56,691 nucleotides of DNA, from assembly GCA_013388755.1 (NCBI GenBank), contig JACAEQ010000122.1:1-56691 (forward strand), written 5' to 3'. The notes below the pieces were generated by a model. The model had not been told where the DNA came from, did not search any database, and worked only from the letters and a program-made list of their open reading frames with translations. This DNA comes from Chloroflexota bacterium. Lineage in GTDB: Bacteria; Chloroflexota; Chloroflexia; Chloroflexales; Roseiflexaceae. Both the position numbers and the translations under genes were made by a program. Below, one piece after another: positions 7,895-18,000 of the stretch. The first letter of the stretch is position 1, and each line of letters opens with the position of its first letter.

Positions 7895-9841
7895 TTATTC
7901 TGCAATCAGGACGGTGGTCAATACCGCATGATCCCCTTCTGGATCACGAACGTCATCGTCATCAAAAAACGCGGCACGCCGGTTTGTGGCCGGATCCCAC
8001 AGGCCAACCCGCAGCGTGTACGCGCCGGGCGGCAGATTGGCCGGCAGCGCCAGAACATGGCGCGCTTCGATCCAGTCGCCGGCGACCCACTGCACCATTG
8101 GATATGCGCCGTCGCGTGGTTCGCGATCGTCATCAACAACGATTGTTCCGCTACCATCAACCAGGTGAACGAACGTCACCCAGTTGCGATCCTGGCGCGA
8201 TAGCGCATGCCAGAGGAGCGTAAGCTCCAGGGTTGCGCCTGGCCGGAGCGCCCCTTCAAGCCGCCACGCCCGGATCACTGCGCCAGGTTCGGTTGTACGG
8301 GCAAACCGGGCGTAGGCCGGAACGCCGCGCCAGGCACGCGCCACTGGCTCTGGTAACGTCTCGAACGGGTATGCCGGCCGGATGACGCCGAACGGCAGCC
8401 AGACGGCGAGCAGAACGAGTGCAGCAATCAACAGGCGCCACGGATGAAGCCTGTCCAGCACCTCCTGGACCTCGTGCGTCATCTGCCAGCCGGTCAACCC
8501 GCGTGCCAGCATCATGGCGATCGCCGGCAATGCCGGAAACAGTAAGCGCCCCTGCCAGGCGACCAGGCCGGCAGTCAGGGCGAAACTCACCAGCCATGCC
8601 AGCGTCAGCATCAGCAGCACAACGAGCGGCCAGTGTGCTGCGACGCTGACGCGCCCGCGTCCGGCAGCATTGAACCATCCAGCGAGTCCCGCCAGTACGA
8701 CGACGCCATACACCAGGTAGACCCATGCCGGCGCGGGAAGATTCATCCAGCCGAAACGGGCCCAGAACGACTCATAGAGTGTTGCGAGCGCGCCTGCCCA
8801 GGCAGCGAGGCTCACAGCATCAAACGCCTGGGTAATGAATTCGGCCTGGAAGAGCTGCAAACCGAATGGATCGCCATACAGCCGCCAGTTGCGTCCATAC
8901 CACCAGCCACTCACCATTGCCGCACCACCTGCAACAATCGCGATGCGCACGAGCACGGGAGACAGGCGTTGCCATAGCGGGCGGCGTGGCGCATCGTGGC
9001 ACCCTCCCCCTGCTACGACGCACCAGCCAAGCGCGATCGGCGCCAGCACCAATCCACTCTGTTTGGTCACCAGGGCCAGCCCGAGTACCAGGCCGGCGGC
9101 GAGTGCCCATCGCAACGACTGCCGCCCAGTCATCACCAGCCAGAGCAACACCGCGCTGCATGCCGCCAGCAGGGCATCGTTGCTTACCAGCGACGCCGTA
9201 AACACAAACTGCGGATTGAACGCCACCAGCGACGCTGCCAGCAGCGGCATCCTCTCCACGTGAGCCGCGGTGGTACCGTTCGACGGCTGCTGCACCGTCC
9301 TGGCCGCCAGGTAAGTAGCCACAATGGTCAGCGCGCCTGCCAGGGTCGAGGCCAGACGCGCCAGACGCCATGCCAGCACCTGGTCGTCCCATGGCCACTG
9401 CTCACGGCTACCGTGAGTCGCAGCATTGACCTGGTCACCACCGGCCCAGGTAAAGCGTGGATTCCCGGGCAGATCAATCGCGCGCCGGTCGGGCGACAAC
9501 CAGAGCGCGGCAGGCAGCGCCAGCAGATAGGCAAGCGGCGGATGATGCCCCGAGCCTGGCACGTCGCTCACGCATGGTGATGCGCACTGAACCGGCAGCC
9601 GCCCCTCACGCGCCAGAAAGAACACATACCCGGCATGGCCCCGTTCATCCGGGCCCTCGCCAAGCGGCGTGATCGCGTTGTACAGCATACACAGCGCCAG
9701 AAACGCCAGAATCAGCGTCAGCAACGATCGATGACCTGCCACGGAAACTGCCTGTTCCAGCGCGAAGCAAGCGTTCGCGCCCGACAATTGCGAATGGATA
9801 TCCCGGCACGGTATGCGCCAGGCCGCAACGACGCCATCCAT
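7895..9841 (-). CDS. polytopic membrane glycosyltransferase-like protein (GT39/DUF2142 type)
   Basis: A 648-residue integral membrane protein. After the first membrane helix comes GEGPDERGHAGYVFFLAREG, an acidic loop typical of the GT-C/DUF2142 type. These proteins usually transfer sugars from polyprenyl-phosphate donors on the outer face of the membrane; that role is inferred from fold resemblance. About ten hydrophobic segments run to residue about 500. The last 130 residues form a soluble beta-rich domain (LEGALRPGATLELTLLWHA; LPPGAYTLRVGLWD). The start is uncertain: neither the ATG at 9841 nor internal GTG codons near residue 34 have a clear binding site. The gene sits between pheS and pheT on the same strand, 12 bases ahead of pheT, although nothing links it to translation. 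Confidence 0.85.
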   Translation of the reverse strand: MDGVVAAWRIPCRDIHSQLSGANACFALEQAVSVAGHRSLLTLILAFLALCMLYNAITPLGEGPDERGHAGYVFFLAREGRLPVQCASPCVSDVPGSGHHPPLAYLLALPAALWLSPDRRAIDLPGNPRFTWAGGDQVNAATHGSREQWPWDDQVLAWRLARLASTLAGALTIVATYLAARTVQQPSNGTTAAHVERMPLLAASLVAFNPQFVFTASLVSNDALLAACSAVLLWLVMTGRQSLRWALAAGLVLGLALVTKQSGLVLAPIALGWCVVAGGGCHDAPRRPLWQRLSPVLVRIAIVAGGAAMVSGWWYGRNWRLYGDPFGLQLFQAEFITQAFDAVSLAAWAGALATLYESFWARFGWMNLPAPAWVYLVYGVVVLAGLAGWFNAAGRGRVSVAAHWPLVVLLMLTLAWLVSFALTAGLVAWQGRLLFPALPAIAMMLARGLTGWQMTHEVQEVLDRLHPWRLLIAALVLLAVWLPFGVIRPAYPFETLPEPVARAWRGVPAYARFARTTEPGAVIRAWRLEGALRPGATLELTLLWHALSRQDRNWVTFVHLVDGSGTIVVDDDREPRDGAYPMVQWVAGDWIEARHVLALPANLPPGAYTLRVGLWDPATNRRAAFFDDDDVRDPEGDHAVLTTVLIAE

Positions 9842-9906
9842 CAGGCTTGTACGCCCCTGACCTTCGCGGCGTAGCCTCGTTGCGCGACCTTTGGTGTGTC
9901 CTGGTT

Positions 9907-10950
9907 CTAGAACTGCTGCAGAAAACGCTCATCGCCGCTGAAGAACCAGCGAATATCGTCAATCCCGTAACGCAGCATCGCCACACGCTCCGGCCCCATC
10001 CCGAACGCAAAGCCGCTGACCTGTTCGGGATCGTACCCGCCGTTACGCAGCACCGTCGGGTGAATCATCCCGGCGCCCAGGATCTCGAGCCACCCGGAAT
10101 GCTTACAAACCCGGCATCCTTCTCCACTGCAAAGGAAGCATTCAATATCAAACTCAACGCTCGGTTCGGTGAACGGAAAATAACTCGGGCGAAACCGGGT
10201 CCGGACCGCTTTGCCATACAGCCGCTCAGCAAATGCGACCAGCGTCCCCTTGAGATCGGCGAAGGAGATACGTTCGCCAATGGCAATCCCTTCCACCTGG
10301 TAAAATTGCATTTCATGGCGAGCCGTCACCTGCTCATAGCGATAACACTTACCGGGCAGAATGGCGCGCACCGGGTTCGGCGCGTTGGCGCGCATGGCAT
10401 AGATCTGTCCTGGCGACGTATGCGTGCGCAACAACAGCGTTGGTTCGCCAGGCGCCGTTTCGAGATAGAACGTATCCCACATGTCGCGTGCCGGGTGATC
10501 AGGCGGCATATTGAGCAACTGGAAATTGAACTCGTCCGTTTCGACCTCCGGGCTTTCCCAGACCTGAAAACCCATCTCACCAAGTGCGCTGTAGATCGTG
10601 CGCAGGATTTGCGTGGTGGGATGCAACCGCCCGACAGACGGAGCACGACCCGGCAGCGTGACATCCACCTGTTCGGCTTCGAACGCATGCTGGCGTTCAG
10701 CATCCTTCAGACGTGCCTCAGCCTGTTCCAGCGCCTGCTCCAGCGCGGCCCGCGCAGCATTGAAACGCGCACCGGCGGCCGGGCGCTCTGCTGCTGGCAG
10801 CGCTCCGAGGCCGCGGCTCAATCGAGAGAAGGCACCCTGTTTCCCCAGAAAGGCGCTCTTCCATTCAGCCAGCGCCGCCAGGTTCTCCACGCCATCCAGG
10901 GCAGCCATTGCCTCGCGCTCAAGCTGGTTCAGTTCATCAATCAGTGTCAT
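9907..10950 (-). CDS. pheS: phenylalanyl-tRNA synthetase alpha subunit
   Basis: The catalytic subunit of Phe-tRNA synthetase, 347 residues, normal length. The N-terminal coiled coil (to about residue 95) contacts tRNA. The class II catalytic core follows, with HPTTQILRTIYSALGEMGF (motif 1 region), RTHTSPGQIYAM, YRYEQVTARHEMQFYQVEG (motif 2) and GFAFGMGPERVAMLRYGI (motif 3). A CxxC...CxxC-like group (CFLCSGEGCRVCKHSGW) lies ahead of motif 3, a normal family feature. GAGGAGC lies just upstream of the start. The gene is preceded by a T-box leader and terminator, so expression should rise when tRNA-Phe is uncharged. Confidence 0.97.
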   Translation of the reverse strand: MTLIDELNQLEREAMAALDGVENLAALAEWKSAFLGKQGAFSRLSRGLGALPAAERPAAGARFNAARAALEQALEQAEARLKDAERQHAFEAEQVDVTLPGRAPSVGRLHPTTQILRTIYSALGEMGFQVWESPEVETDEFNFQLLNMPPDHPARDMWDTFYLETAPGEPTLLLRTHTSPGQIYAMRANAPNPVRAILPGKCYRYEQVTARHEMQFYQVEGIAIGERISFADLKGTLVAFAERLYGKAVRTRFRPSYFPFTEPSVEFDIECFLCSGEGCRVCKHSGWLEILGAGMIHPTVLRNGGYDPEQVSGFAFGMGPERVAMLRYGIDDIRWFFSGDERFLQQF

Positions 10951-10973
10951 ACGGCATGCTCCTCATTGCCAAC

Positions 10974-11008
10974 AAAAAAACCACGCGCTCGTCAGGGACG
11001 AGGCGTGG
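10974..11008 (-). terminator. intrinsic terminator of the pheS T-box leader
   Basis: Read on the minus strand: a stem of CCACGCCTCGTC against GACGAGCGCGTGG (one bulged C) with a CCT loop, then seven T residues. It overlaps the 3' side of the T-box antiterminator sequence, as expected for attenuation. Confidence 0.93.
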
Positions 11009-11262
11009 CCCGTGGTACCACCCTGATTCGGCACAGACGCATCGTGCACCTGCACCCTTATGGCCCGGTTAACGGCGGGCGACCGGAGACAACTACTCGG
11101 GGCGCGCGCTGCGTACCGGCATGATGCTTCACGCGCCCTTTCCCTGTCTCGGCTCGGAAGGGAACTTCAGCGGGGTGCTACGGCGATGGCTCACAGCCGT
11201 TGACCATCACTCTCTGTACGCTTTCGCCCGCCTACTCGCTTCGTCGTAGCCGATGGAACCTC
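10974..11262 (-). promoter_or_regulatory. T-box riboswitch controlling pheS
   Basis: The minus-strand leader contains the T-box signature AGGGTGGTACCACGG (11010-11024 region), an AGAGAGTGATGG / GGCTGTGAGCCATC stem I section, and CTGAAGTTCC, where TTC (Phe) at 11162-11164 is the likely specifier codon; a second TTC lies at 11157-11159. The terminator follows directly. The leader fills the whole gap between the trmH stop and pheS. In this class uncharged cognate tRNA pairs with the specifier and T-box, stabilises the antiterminator and allows readthrough. Confidence 0.95.
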
Positions 11263-11269
11263 ATCAGAT

Positions 11270-12058
11270 TTAGCTGCGCCCGAGCGTTCGCTGGCGCAAT
11301 GCCTCAAACAGAATCACACTTGCCGCCACAGCGACATTGAGCGACTCGGCCCTGCCACGCATCGGGATGGTAATCATACGGGTGGCATGGCTACGCGCCG
11401 CGTCGCTCAACCCGCCCGCCTCATTGCCAACCAGTAACGCCGACGGCTGGCGCCAGTCAGCTGCATAATACGGCATGCGCGCGGATGGATCAGCGGCATA
11501 CACATGATCCACCGTTGCCAGACGTGCGCCAACCTCCTCCCAGAGGAGATCCTGCTCCATCGCGAGACGGAAGTGCGCGCCCATTCCGCCGCGCACAACC
11601 TTCGGCGCATAGAGATCGACCGTACCGCTGGTGCAGATGACCTGTGCGACACCCACCGCTTCGGCGCTGCGTAACAGCGTACCAAGATTTCCCGGGTCCT
11701 GCACGGCATCAACGACCAGCAACAGCCCCGGTATTGCTGGAGCGATCTGCGGCCATGCCGCCAGCGCCACCACCCCTTGCGGGTGAACGGTCTCGGCAGC
11801 GGCAGCAATCACCTGCGGCGTTGCCGGGTAGCAGGCCGGCAACGATTGCAGCCGCTGGAGCAGGCTGGTGCCGGCGACCGTGGCATGCAATTGCTCCGGC
11901 GCATAGAGCGCCAGCGCCAGTCGCGCGCCGCTATCGAGCGCATCGGCGACCAGGCGAACCCCCTCAAGCACAAGCATCCGCTCGCGGCGTCGCTCTCGTC
12001 GATCGGCGGCCAGCGAGCGGATACGCTTGACATGCGGGTTCGCCGGGCTTGTAATCAC
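11270..12058 (-). CDS. TrmH/SpoU-family RNA 2'-O-methyltransferase
   Basis: A 262-residue RNA ribose methyltransferase with the SPOUT trefoil-knot fold. The N-terminal substrate-binding domain ([20 protein letters not shown]) is followed by the three SpoU motifs: [32 protein letters not shown] and [20 protein letters not shown]. The target is probably rRNA, as for the YsgA/RlmB-like group, but the exact nucleotide is unknown. Its GTG start overlaps the rplT stop as GTGA, indicating translational coupling. In Bacillus a homologue also stands directly upstream of pheST, so the order here is a conserved one. Confidence 0.92.
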   Translation of the reverse strand: MITSPANPHVKRIRSLAADRRERRRERMLVLEGVRLVADALDSGARLALALYAPEQLHATVAGTSLLQRLQSLPACYPATPQVIAAAAETVHPQGVVALAAWPQIAPAIPGLLLVVDAVQDPGNLGTLLRSAEAVGVAQVICTSGTVDLYAPKVVRGGMGAHFRLAMEQDLLWEEVGARLATVDHVYAADPSARMPYYAADWRQPSALLVGNEAGGLSDAARSHATRMITIPMRGRAESLNVAVAASVILFEALRQRTLGRS

Positions 12059-12408
12059 CCCGCTCGCTGAACACGTTCAACGACGCTGGTAAACGCCGCA
12101 GGATCGCGCACTGCCATATCGGCGAGCACCTTGCGATCCAGCGCGATGCCGGCCTGCTTGAGACCATTCATCAGCCGGCTGTACGACATCCCGTGGAGGC
12201 GAGCGGCAGCATTAATACGCACGATCCAGAGCCGGCGGAAGTCACGCTTCCGTGCACGTCGGTCGCGATAGGCATACGACAGCGCTTTCAGCACCGTCTG
12301 CCGCGCAACACGGATGCGCCGGCTGCGGCTTCCCCGATACCCTTTTGCCTGCTGAAGCAGTTTATTATGGCGCTTTCGCACCATCACGCCACGTTTTACG
12401 CGGGCCAT
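12055..12408 (-). CDS. rplT: 50S ribosomal protein L20
   Basis: 117 residues, normal length. [20 protein letters not shown] opens the basic N-terminal extension that threads into 23S rRNA, and the core motifs [35 protein letters not shown] and [17 protein letters not shown] are all present. It follows rpmI by 103 bases. That gap shows no gene and only short GC-rich palindromes, and may hold autoregulatory structure. In many bacteria L20 represses its own operon by binding the leader; nothing here proves it. Confidence 0.97.
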   Translation of the reverse strand: MARVKRGVMVRKRHNKLLQQAKGYRGSRSRRIRVARQTVLKALSYAYRDRRARKRDFRRLWIVRINAAARLHGMSYSRLMNGLKQAGIALDRKVLADMAVRDPAAFTSVVERVQRAG

Positions 12409-12511
12409 AGCGAGTACCTAACCCCTCATACTGATATGAACAACCGATAGCCGATAGCGCACGACCCTGCACCCTACCATCTGCAGGCTGCACTCACACC
12501 GGCGGCGGCAC

Positions 12512-12724
12512 CTACCGGCCGTGCCGGGCGCCATACGGCAATGCACGGCGTAGGCGGCGCTGAACCGTTTTGTGAACTTCAAACGTGCCATCGAGCTTCT
12601 GCAACACGCGGAGCGACATGCGCCGGCGAAAATGGCCGCGTCGCCCGGCAGAACGAATCATTTTTCCCGTGCCGGTAAAGGTAAAACGCTTTGCCGACCC
12701 TTTGTGAGTCTTCATCTTAGGCAT
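12512..12724 (-). CDS. rpmI: 50S ribosomal protein L35
   Basis: 70 residues. The start is the ATG at 12724 (MPKMKTHKGSAKRF), which matches the family; the longer open frame upstream is only the overlapping infC sequence read in another frame. The basic KRFTFTGTGKMIRSAGRRGH and RRLRRALPYGARHGR segments are typical. The first codons overlap the end of infC by 8 bases, which suggests coupled translation in the infC-rpmI-rplT operon. Confidence 0.96.
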   Translation of the reverse strand: MPKMKTHKGSAKRFTFTGTGKMIRSAGRRGHFRRRMSLRVLQKLDGTFEVHKTVQRRLRRALPYGARHGR

Positions 12725-13364
12725 GGATATCGTCCTCTTCGTCGGCCTGATCGTCGGGTGCTGCATCAGAAGGAGACTCAGCCACCTGCGGCGCCGGCTG
12801 CGCCGTGCTGCGGGCAGGTTGTTGCTGGCGTTCACGCTGCGCTTGCGCCTTCGCTTTCTGGTTTGGTGCAAGTAATAATGTCAGAACGCGCCCTTCCATC
12901 AACGGCCGCTGCTCAACGATGGCAATATCGCGCAGTTCCTCCGCCATCTGTTCCAGCATCCGCAAACCGATATCCTGATGGAATATCTCGCGACCACGAA
13001 ACCGCAGGTTGAACTTGACCTTGTCGCCATCGATCAGGAAGCGGCGCGCCTGCCTGGCCTTGACATCAAGGTCATGATCATCCGTCTTTGGCTCCAGGCG
13101 GATCTGCTTGATCTCCACCTGCTTCTGGTTCTTGCGCGCTTCGCGTTCCTTCTTCGACTGTTCGTAGCGAAACTTACCGTAATCCAGAATGCGGCAAACA
13201 GGCGGTATCGCGTTTGGCGCCACTTCAACCAGATCGAGCCCGCGCTCTTCGGCCATACCCAGTGCGTCGCGGATCGACACAACACCCACCTGGGCGCCAT
13301 TCTCATCGATCAGGCGCACTTCACGGGCGCGAATACGATTGTTGATGCGAAGCCGGTCTCTAAT
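12717..13364 (-). CDS. infC: translation initiation factor IF-3 (ATT start)
   Basis: 215 residues. IF-3 binds the 30S subunit and checks the start codon. The first ATG in frame lies at 13397, but AAAGGAG at 13372-13378 is placed 7 bases before an ATT at 13362-13364, from which translation gives (M)RDRLRINNRIRAREVRLI, the normal IF-3 N-terminus. An ATT start is the known autoregulatory device of infC, since IF-3 discriminates against it. The N-domain (VVSIRDALGMAEERGLDLVE; DYGKFRYEQSKK) and C-domain (KTDDHDLDVKARQARRFL) are complete. The C-terminus has an extra low-complexity Gln/Ala and acidic tail of about 35 residues (PDDQADEEDDIHA). Confidence 0.96.
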   Translation of the reverse strand: MRDRLRINNRIRAREVRLIDENGAQVGVVSIRDALGMAEERGLDLVEVAPNAIPPVCRILDYGKFRYEQSKKEREARKNQKQVEIKQIRLEPKTDDHDLDVKARQARRFLIDGDKVKFNLRFRGREIFHQDIGLRMLEQMAEELRDIAIVEQRPLMEGRVLTLLLAPNQKAKAQAQRERQQQPARSTAQPAPQVAESPSDAAPDDQADEEDDIHA

Positions 13365-13435
13365 TGCAGCGCTCCTTTCAGATGTCGATGGCAGCATAAT
13401 AACGAGCCGCGCCAGAATGGCGCGACGTGCTGATC

Positions 13436-13464
13436 AGTATACCAGTCTCTCGTGATTCCGTCAA
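13436..13464 (-). promoter_or_regulatory. promoter of the infC operon
   Basis: On the minus strand TTGACG (13459-13464) and TATACT (13436-13441) are separated by 17 bases, a near-consensus housekeeping promoter. It would give a leader of about 65 bases before the infC ATT codon, containing a perfect small hairpin CGCGCCAGAATGGCGCG (13408-13424). Confidence 0.8.
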
Positions 13465-13498
13465 TGTTAGCAGAAGGCCACGAGCACCAAGAACTGCC

Positions 13499-13882
13499 CT
13501 ACTGGCGAAACTCCGCCGGGAACTCGCGCAGATTACGTTGCGGATCAAGGCATGCCAGTTCGACGTCGGCTTCGACATACACTTCGCCATCACGCTCGAC
13601 ACGCTGCCGGAACAGCCCGCGGTACGCCGATTGCAGCGTAAACGTTGACACGACGTCCAGTATATCGCCCAGTTGCGCCCCGCGCTTGAACCGGATGTTC
13701 ATCGCATACACGACAATATAGTACCCGGCTGCGTTCCATTCGCGGATGCTCTTGCCGAACAGGCCGACATATTCGCTACGCGCCCGCTCCAGGTATTTCA
13801 GGTAATTGGCGTGATACACCACGCCGAGCGCGTCGGTATCTTCGTAATATACTTTGCAAGTCAGGCGGTGTTCCACAACCAT
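13499..13882 (-). CDS. YbgC/FadM-type acyl-CoA thioesterase
   Basis: A 127-residue hot-dog-fold thioesterase of the 4-hydroxybenzoyl-CoA thioesterase group. The active-site stretch YYEDTDALGVVYHANYLKYL contains the conserved Asp and the helix N-terminus that binds the acyl-CoA thioester. FGKSIREWNAAGYYIVV and RFKRGAQLGDILDV are typical of YbgC. The start ATG is 3 bases after the stop of the secreted lipoprotein gene and has AGGAC upstream, so it is probably translated from the metH-lipoprotein transcript. The substrate is unknown. The tol-pal genes that accompany ybgC in Proteobacteria are absent. Confidence 0.88.
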   Translation of the reverse strand: MVVEHRLTCKVYYEDTDALGVVYHANYLKYLERARSEYVGLFGKSIREWNAAGYYIVVYAMNIRFKRGAQLGDILDVVSTFTLQSAYRGLFRQRVERDGEVYVEADVELACLDPQRNLREFPAEFRQ

Positions 13883-13885
13883 GTC

Positions 13886-15025
13886 CTAGCCATCATCCGG
13901 TGCATACCCGGTCATCTCGATATACCCGCGGCCCGTGGCGCTACCTTCAATCACGACCGCGCCTTCCCAGTAGACGACCGTCACCGGCAGTTCCTGGTTG
14001 GCCAGCAGCGGCGTCACTGTCACGTCAATCGCTTCGGACGGCACACGCAACCGCCAGCGCGCAGGGTAGGTCACCCCACTGCGCGGGCTCGTCCATCCAT
14101 CGAGCGGCTCAACCAGCACCTCGTCGCGGCTCAGGCGACGGGCGCCGCCGTTCGCGTCAACCAGGACGCCCTTGCTGTAAGGATCAATACTGCCATCGTC
14201 CAGCCGCAGGCGGTAGAACATCAGGTCGCGCCCATCGTCAAACTGGAGCGCAAACCAGTCCCAGCCGACCTGCGCGGAACCAAGGGCGCTGGTGCTCCAC
14301 TCACGATCCATCCAGCTCAACCCGGCGACCTGGTATTGCACATCACCAACACGCACCACACCGGTCGTCGGCATGCGGGTGAAGGAATAGTAGTATGATG
14401 CGTTGCCGGCGTCGGCACTCTTCTGGCTCACACCACGATCGCCCTGCAGCACAGGTGGCTTCCCTGCGGTCAAGGTCAGGTCAATCGCCACGTCGCCCTC
14501 CGCCGCGCGCACGCGCATCGGCATCCCGTCGGATCCCAGGCCTTCGACGCTCCAGTTCTCCAGCCAGACGCGGAATGGTTCGCCCTGCGAGCCGGCCAGC
14601 CCTGCCGCACCGCGGCTAAAACGCTCAAAAGCGTAGAACGTACCGGATGCCGCGTCGCTCAGGGCGAAATGTGCCATGTAGATGCTGCTGGTCGCCCATC
14701 CAGACGGGCGTGCAGGGGCAGCAGGCGCCAGTCCACTGCGAAAAAGCGTGAACTGAAATCCAAACCGCCGGCCATCGCTGGAACTGAGGTTTCCCGTGTA
14801 ATACCACCACTCGATGGCATATTCCGGGTGCGGGCCATGATCGTCTGGAAAGACGAACGGCCGCGGGATGGTAACGCGCGCAAAGCCGGCAGCGTCACCC
14901 CCGGCCATGGCCTCAGCGACGGTAAGACGCGCGCGCGGCTCGGAAACCGGCGCACTGCATGCAACAAGGCCGGCCATGACGAGCATGACGCATGCGATCG
15001 TTTTCAGTACCGAAACACACTTCAT
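13886..15025 (-). CDS. secreted lipoprotein of the CrtC/AttH lipocalin-like family
   Basis: 379 residues. The N-terminal signal (TIACVMLVMAGLVACS) ends in a lipobox with Cys at about residue 23, so the mature protein is predicted to be lipid-anchored outside the cytoplasmic membrane. The body matches the AttH / carotenoid 1,2-hydratase-like lipocalin family: HPEYAIEWWYYTGNL near residue 67, FGFQFTLFRSGL, and the second-half motif LSWMDREWSTSALGSAQVGW followed by WDWFALQFDDGRDLM. Many members are annotated only as predicted secreted hydrolases; true CrtC activity is not implied because carotenogenic neighbours are absent. It lies 17 bases after metH and 3 before the thioesterase gene. Confidence 0.85.
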   Translation of the reverse strand: MKCVSVLKTIACVMLVMAGLVACSAPVSEPRARLTVAEAMAGGDAAGFARVTIPRPFVFPDDHGPHPEYAIEWWYYTGNLSSSDGRRFGFQFTLFRSGLAPAAPARPSGWATSSIYMAHFALSDAASGTFYAFERFSRGAAGLAGSQGEPFRVWLENWSVEGLGSDGMPMRVRAAEGDVAIDLTLTAGKPPVLQGDRGVSQKSADAGNASYYYSFTRMPTTGVVRVGDVQYQVAGLSWMDREWSTSALGSAQVGWDWFALQFDDGRDLMFYRLRLDDGSIDPYSKGVLVDANGGARRLSRDEVLVEPLDGWTSPRSGVTYPARWRLRVPSEAIDVTVTPLLANQELPVTVVYWEGAVVIEGSATGRGYIEMTGYAPDDG

Positions 15026-15042
15026 GTCTGCCGGACGCAGGC

Positions 15043-18000
15043 TTACGCCGTTGTCTCCACAATATCCTCCTCGGCCCGTTCGCGCGTCGAACCGATCGAG
15101 AAATACTTTGCCTCAGGGTGATGCACCACAATCGCCGCGGTACTCTGCTCTGGCACCAGTTGCCACGCCTCAGTCAGCGACACGCCGATCTGATCGGCCG
15201 GCAGCAGGCGGAACAGCTTCTCATGCTCTTCCAGATCAGGGCAGGCCGGATAACCCCACGAATAGCGCTTACCCTGCCCCTCCTTCAACCCCAGTTGACG
15301 GCGCACCAGGCGATTGGCGTATTCGGCCAGCGCCTCGGCCAGCGCAACGCCCAGTCCATGGATAAAGTACGCGCGCGAGTAATCGCCGGATTGCTGCAAC
15401 GCTTCGGTCAGATCATCCACTCTGGCGCCCATCGTCACAATCTGCAACGCCACAACATCGTACTCGCCGCTATCGCGTGAGCGGAAGTAGTCGGCCAGGC
15501 AGAGGCGCTCACGCGCAGGCTGGCGTGGGAAGACGAACCGCGCCAGTTCACGCACGCGCGAGAGAGGCTGCGGCAGCGGCCCCCTACCGGCCTCCGGCCC
15601 CCATCCACCGGTGCCAACCTCGATCACCGAGGCCGGGTCGTAGACGATCACCTCATGCCCATCGCTCTGGCATGGGAAATAGCCATAGACGAACTGCGGC
15701 TCGAGCCAGCCATCACGCTCGGCATCACGCATCAGATCGCGCACCCGGATGTCAAACTCGGCAGACAACCGCTCCCACTCGGCACCCCTGGCATTCCTGG
15801 CTCCCCACTGCAGCCGATAGAGCGCATTGCGGTCGAGGCACTCCAGCACCTCCGACAACCGGACGCGCGACACGACCTGTGTTCCCCAGAACGGCGGCAT
15901 CGGGATGGGCACATCGGTGCGCACAGCGGAACGCGCCTTCTCATCGCTCAACGTCGCACGGCCAAGCTCCGCCAATGCCACGCGCCCGCGTTGCTGCTTA
16001 CCGAGCGCCTCTGCAGCTTCGGCCCTGGTACGCGCAACAAACGCCTCGCGTGTTGCCGCGTTCGCCAGGGCATCTACCGTTTCCAGGCCCTCAAATGCAT
16101 CCTTACAGTAGAATACCCCCGGCTCATAGGGTGTGTGCTCCTCCACAAACATGATCCGCTGGCCATACTGCCGGTTGATCGCCGCCCCGCCAACCAGCAC
16201 GGGGTACTTCAGACCACGACGATGCAACTCCTGAATGCAGAGCGGCATCTGCTTCGAGGTACTGACCAGCAATGCCGAGAGGCCGATCGCATCGGCGCCA
16301 ACCTCAACCGCTTTTTCGATGATTGTGTTGATCGGAACCTGCTTGCCCAGATCATACACTGTGTAGCCATTATTCGAGAGGATGGTGTTCACCAGGTTCT
16401 TGCCGATATCGTGGACATCGCCATACACCGTCGCCAGCACGATCTTCCCTTTGGTGACGCCTTCGAGTTTGTCAAGGTATCGCTCCAGATGCGCGACTGC
16501 CTTTTTCATCACTTCGGCGCTCTGCAACACAAACGGCAGAATCAGTTGCCCCGCACCGAACAGGTCACCCACCTCCTTCATCGCCGGGAGCAGCACCGTA
16601 TTCAGGACGTGCACCGCAGCCGCGTTCCGCAACGGCGAATGGAGCAGTACAGAAAGGTCGGCGTCGGACCCGACCGGCCCGGCGATCGACCCGTCGTTGT
16701 CAAGGCGCTGTATCGCTTCCATAATCGCAGTAGCAACATCTTCCTCAATCCCATCCTTCTTACGATGGACAATCTTCCAGTGCAGGCGTTGCGCGATGGT
16801 CATGCCTTCGGTTGGGTCAACACGCTCCGTCTTCTCCGCCGAGGCATGTTCTTCGAAAAACCGTATGAACCGTGCCAGCGCCTCATCGTCGCGATCGAAA
16901 ATCAAATCCTCACAGGCCTGCACATGTTCCGCCGGGATTTCGGCATACGGCATCACATGGGCCGGATTGATAATCGCCGTATCAAGGCCGGCATCAACTG
17001 CGTGCTTGAGGAACACCGAGTTCAGTGCGGCGCGCGCGTGCGGCGCGACGCCAAAACTCAGGTTGCTGACCCCGAGGGTCGTAAAACAGCCGGGAATATG
17101 CTGCTTTACCAGACGAATACCCTCGATCGTTTCAATTGCGGCGCGGCGCAGCTCCGGCTGGCCAGTGGTGACAGGAAACGTCAGTACATCGAAGATCAGT
17201 GCCTCGTGCGGCACACCATACTCATCACGTGCAATCTGCGCGATCCGCCGTGCAATTGCCAGCTTGCGCTCCGCCGTATGGGCCATCCCCTCCTCGTCAA
17301 TGGTCATGGCAACCGTTGCTGCGCCATAACGCGCCACCAGCGGCATGGTACGATCGATCTTGTCGCCACGGCCACCTTCCAGCGACAACGAGTTGACGAC
17401 TGCGCGACCAGGGTAGAGCGCCAGCGCCGCTTGCAGCACATCCGCCTCGGTCGTATCAATCACCAGCGGCAGCTCGATATTCATCGTCAACTTCTTCAGC
17501 AGGCGCGTCATCTGCTCACGCTCATCGGCGCGCTCGGTCATTGCAACGCATACATCGAGCATATGCGCACCCGAGTCAACCTGCTCGCGCGCCACTTCGA
17601 GCACACCATCATAATCATCATTGAGCAAGAGGCGCTTCACCTTACGCGAACCGAGGGTATTGACCCGCTCGCCAATAATCGTCAGCGTCCCATCCTGGCG
17701 CAATGCCGCCGCCCGCACACCCGACGAAACACTCGGCACATAGTCAACCTGGCGCACCTTCGGCGCCGTCTGTGCACCGACCACCGCGCGCAGGCGCTGA
17801 ATATGCGCCGGGCGCGTACCGCAGCAGCCACCCACCACCGCAACGCCATAGTCGTGCACGAATTCTCCCAGAATGCGCGCAAATGGCTCCGGTTCCATGG
17901 GATAGACGGTCTCGCCGTCCACTTCCAGCGGCAGGCCGGCATTGGGAATACAGGAGATCGGCTTGCGCGAATGCTTCGTCAGGTAACGGATCGCCTCGCG

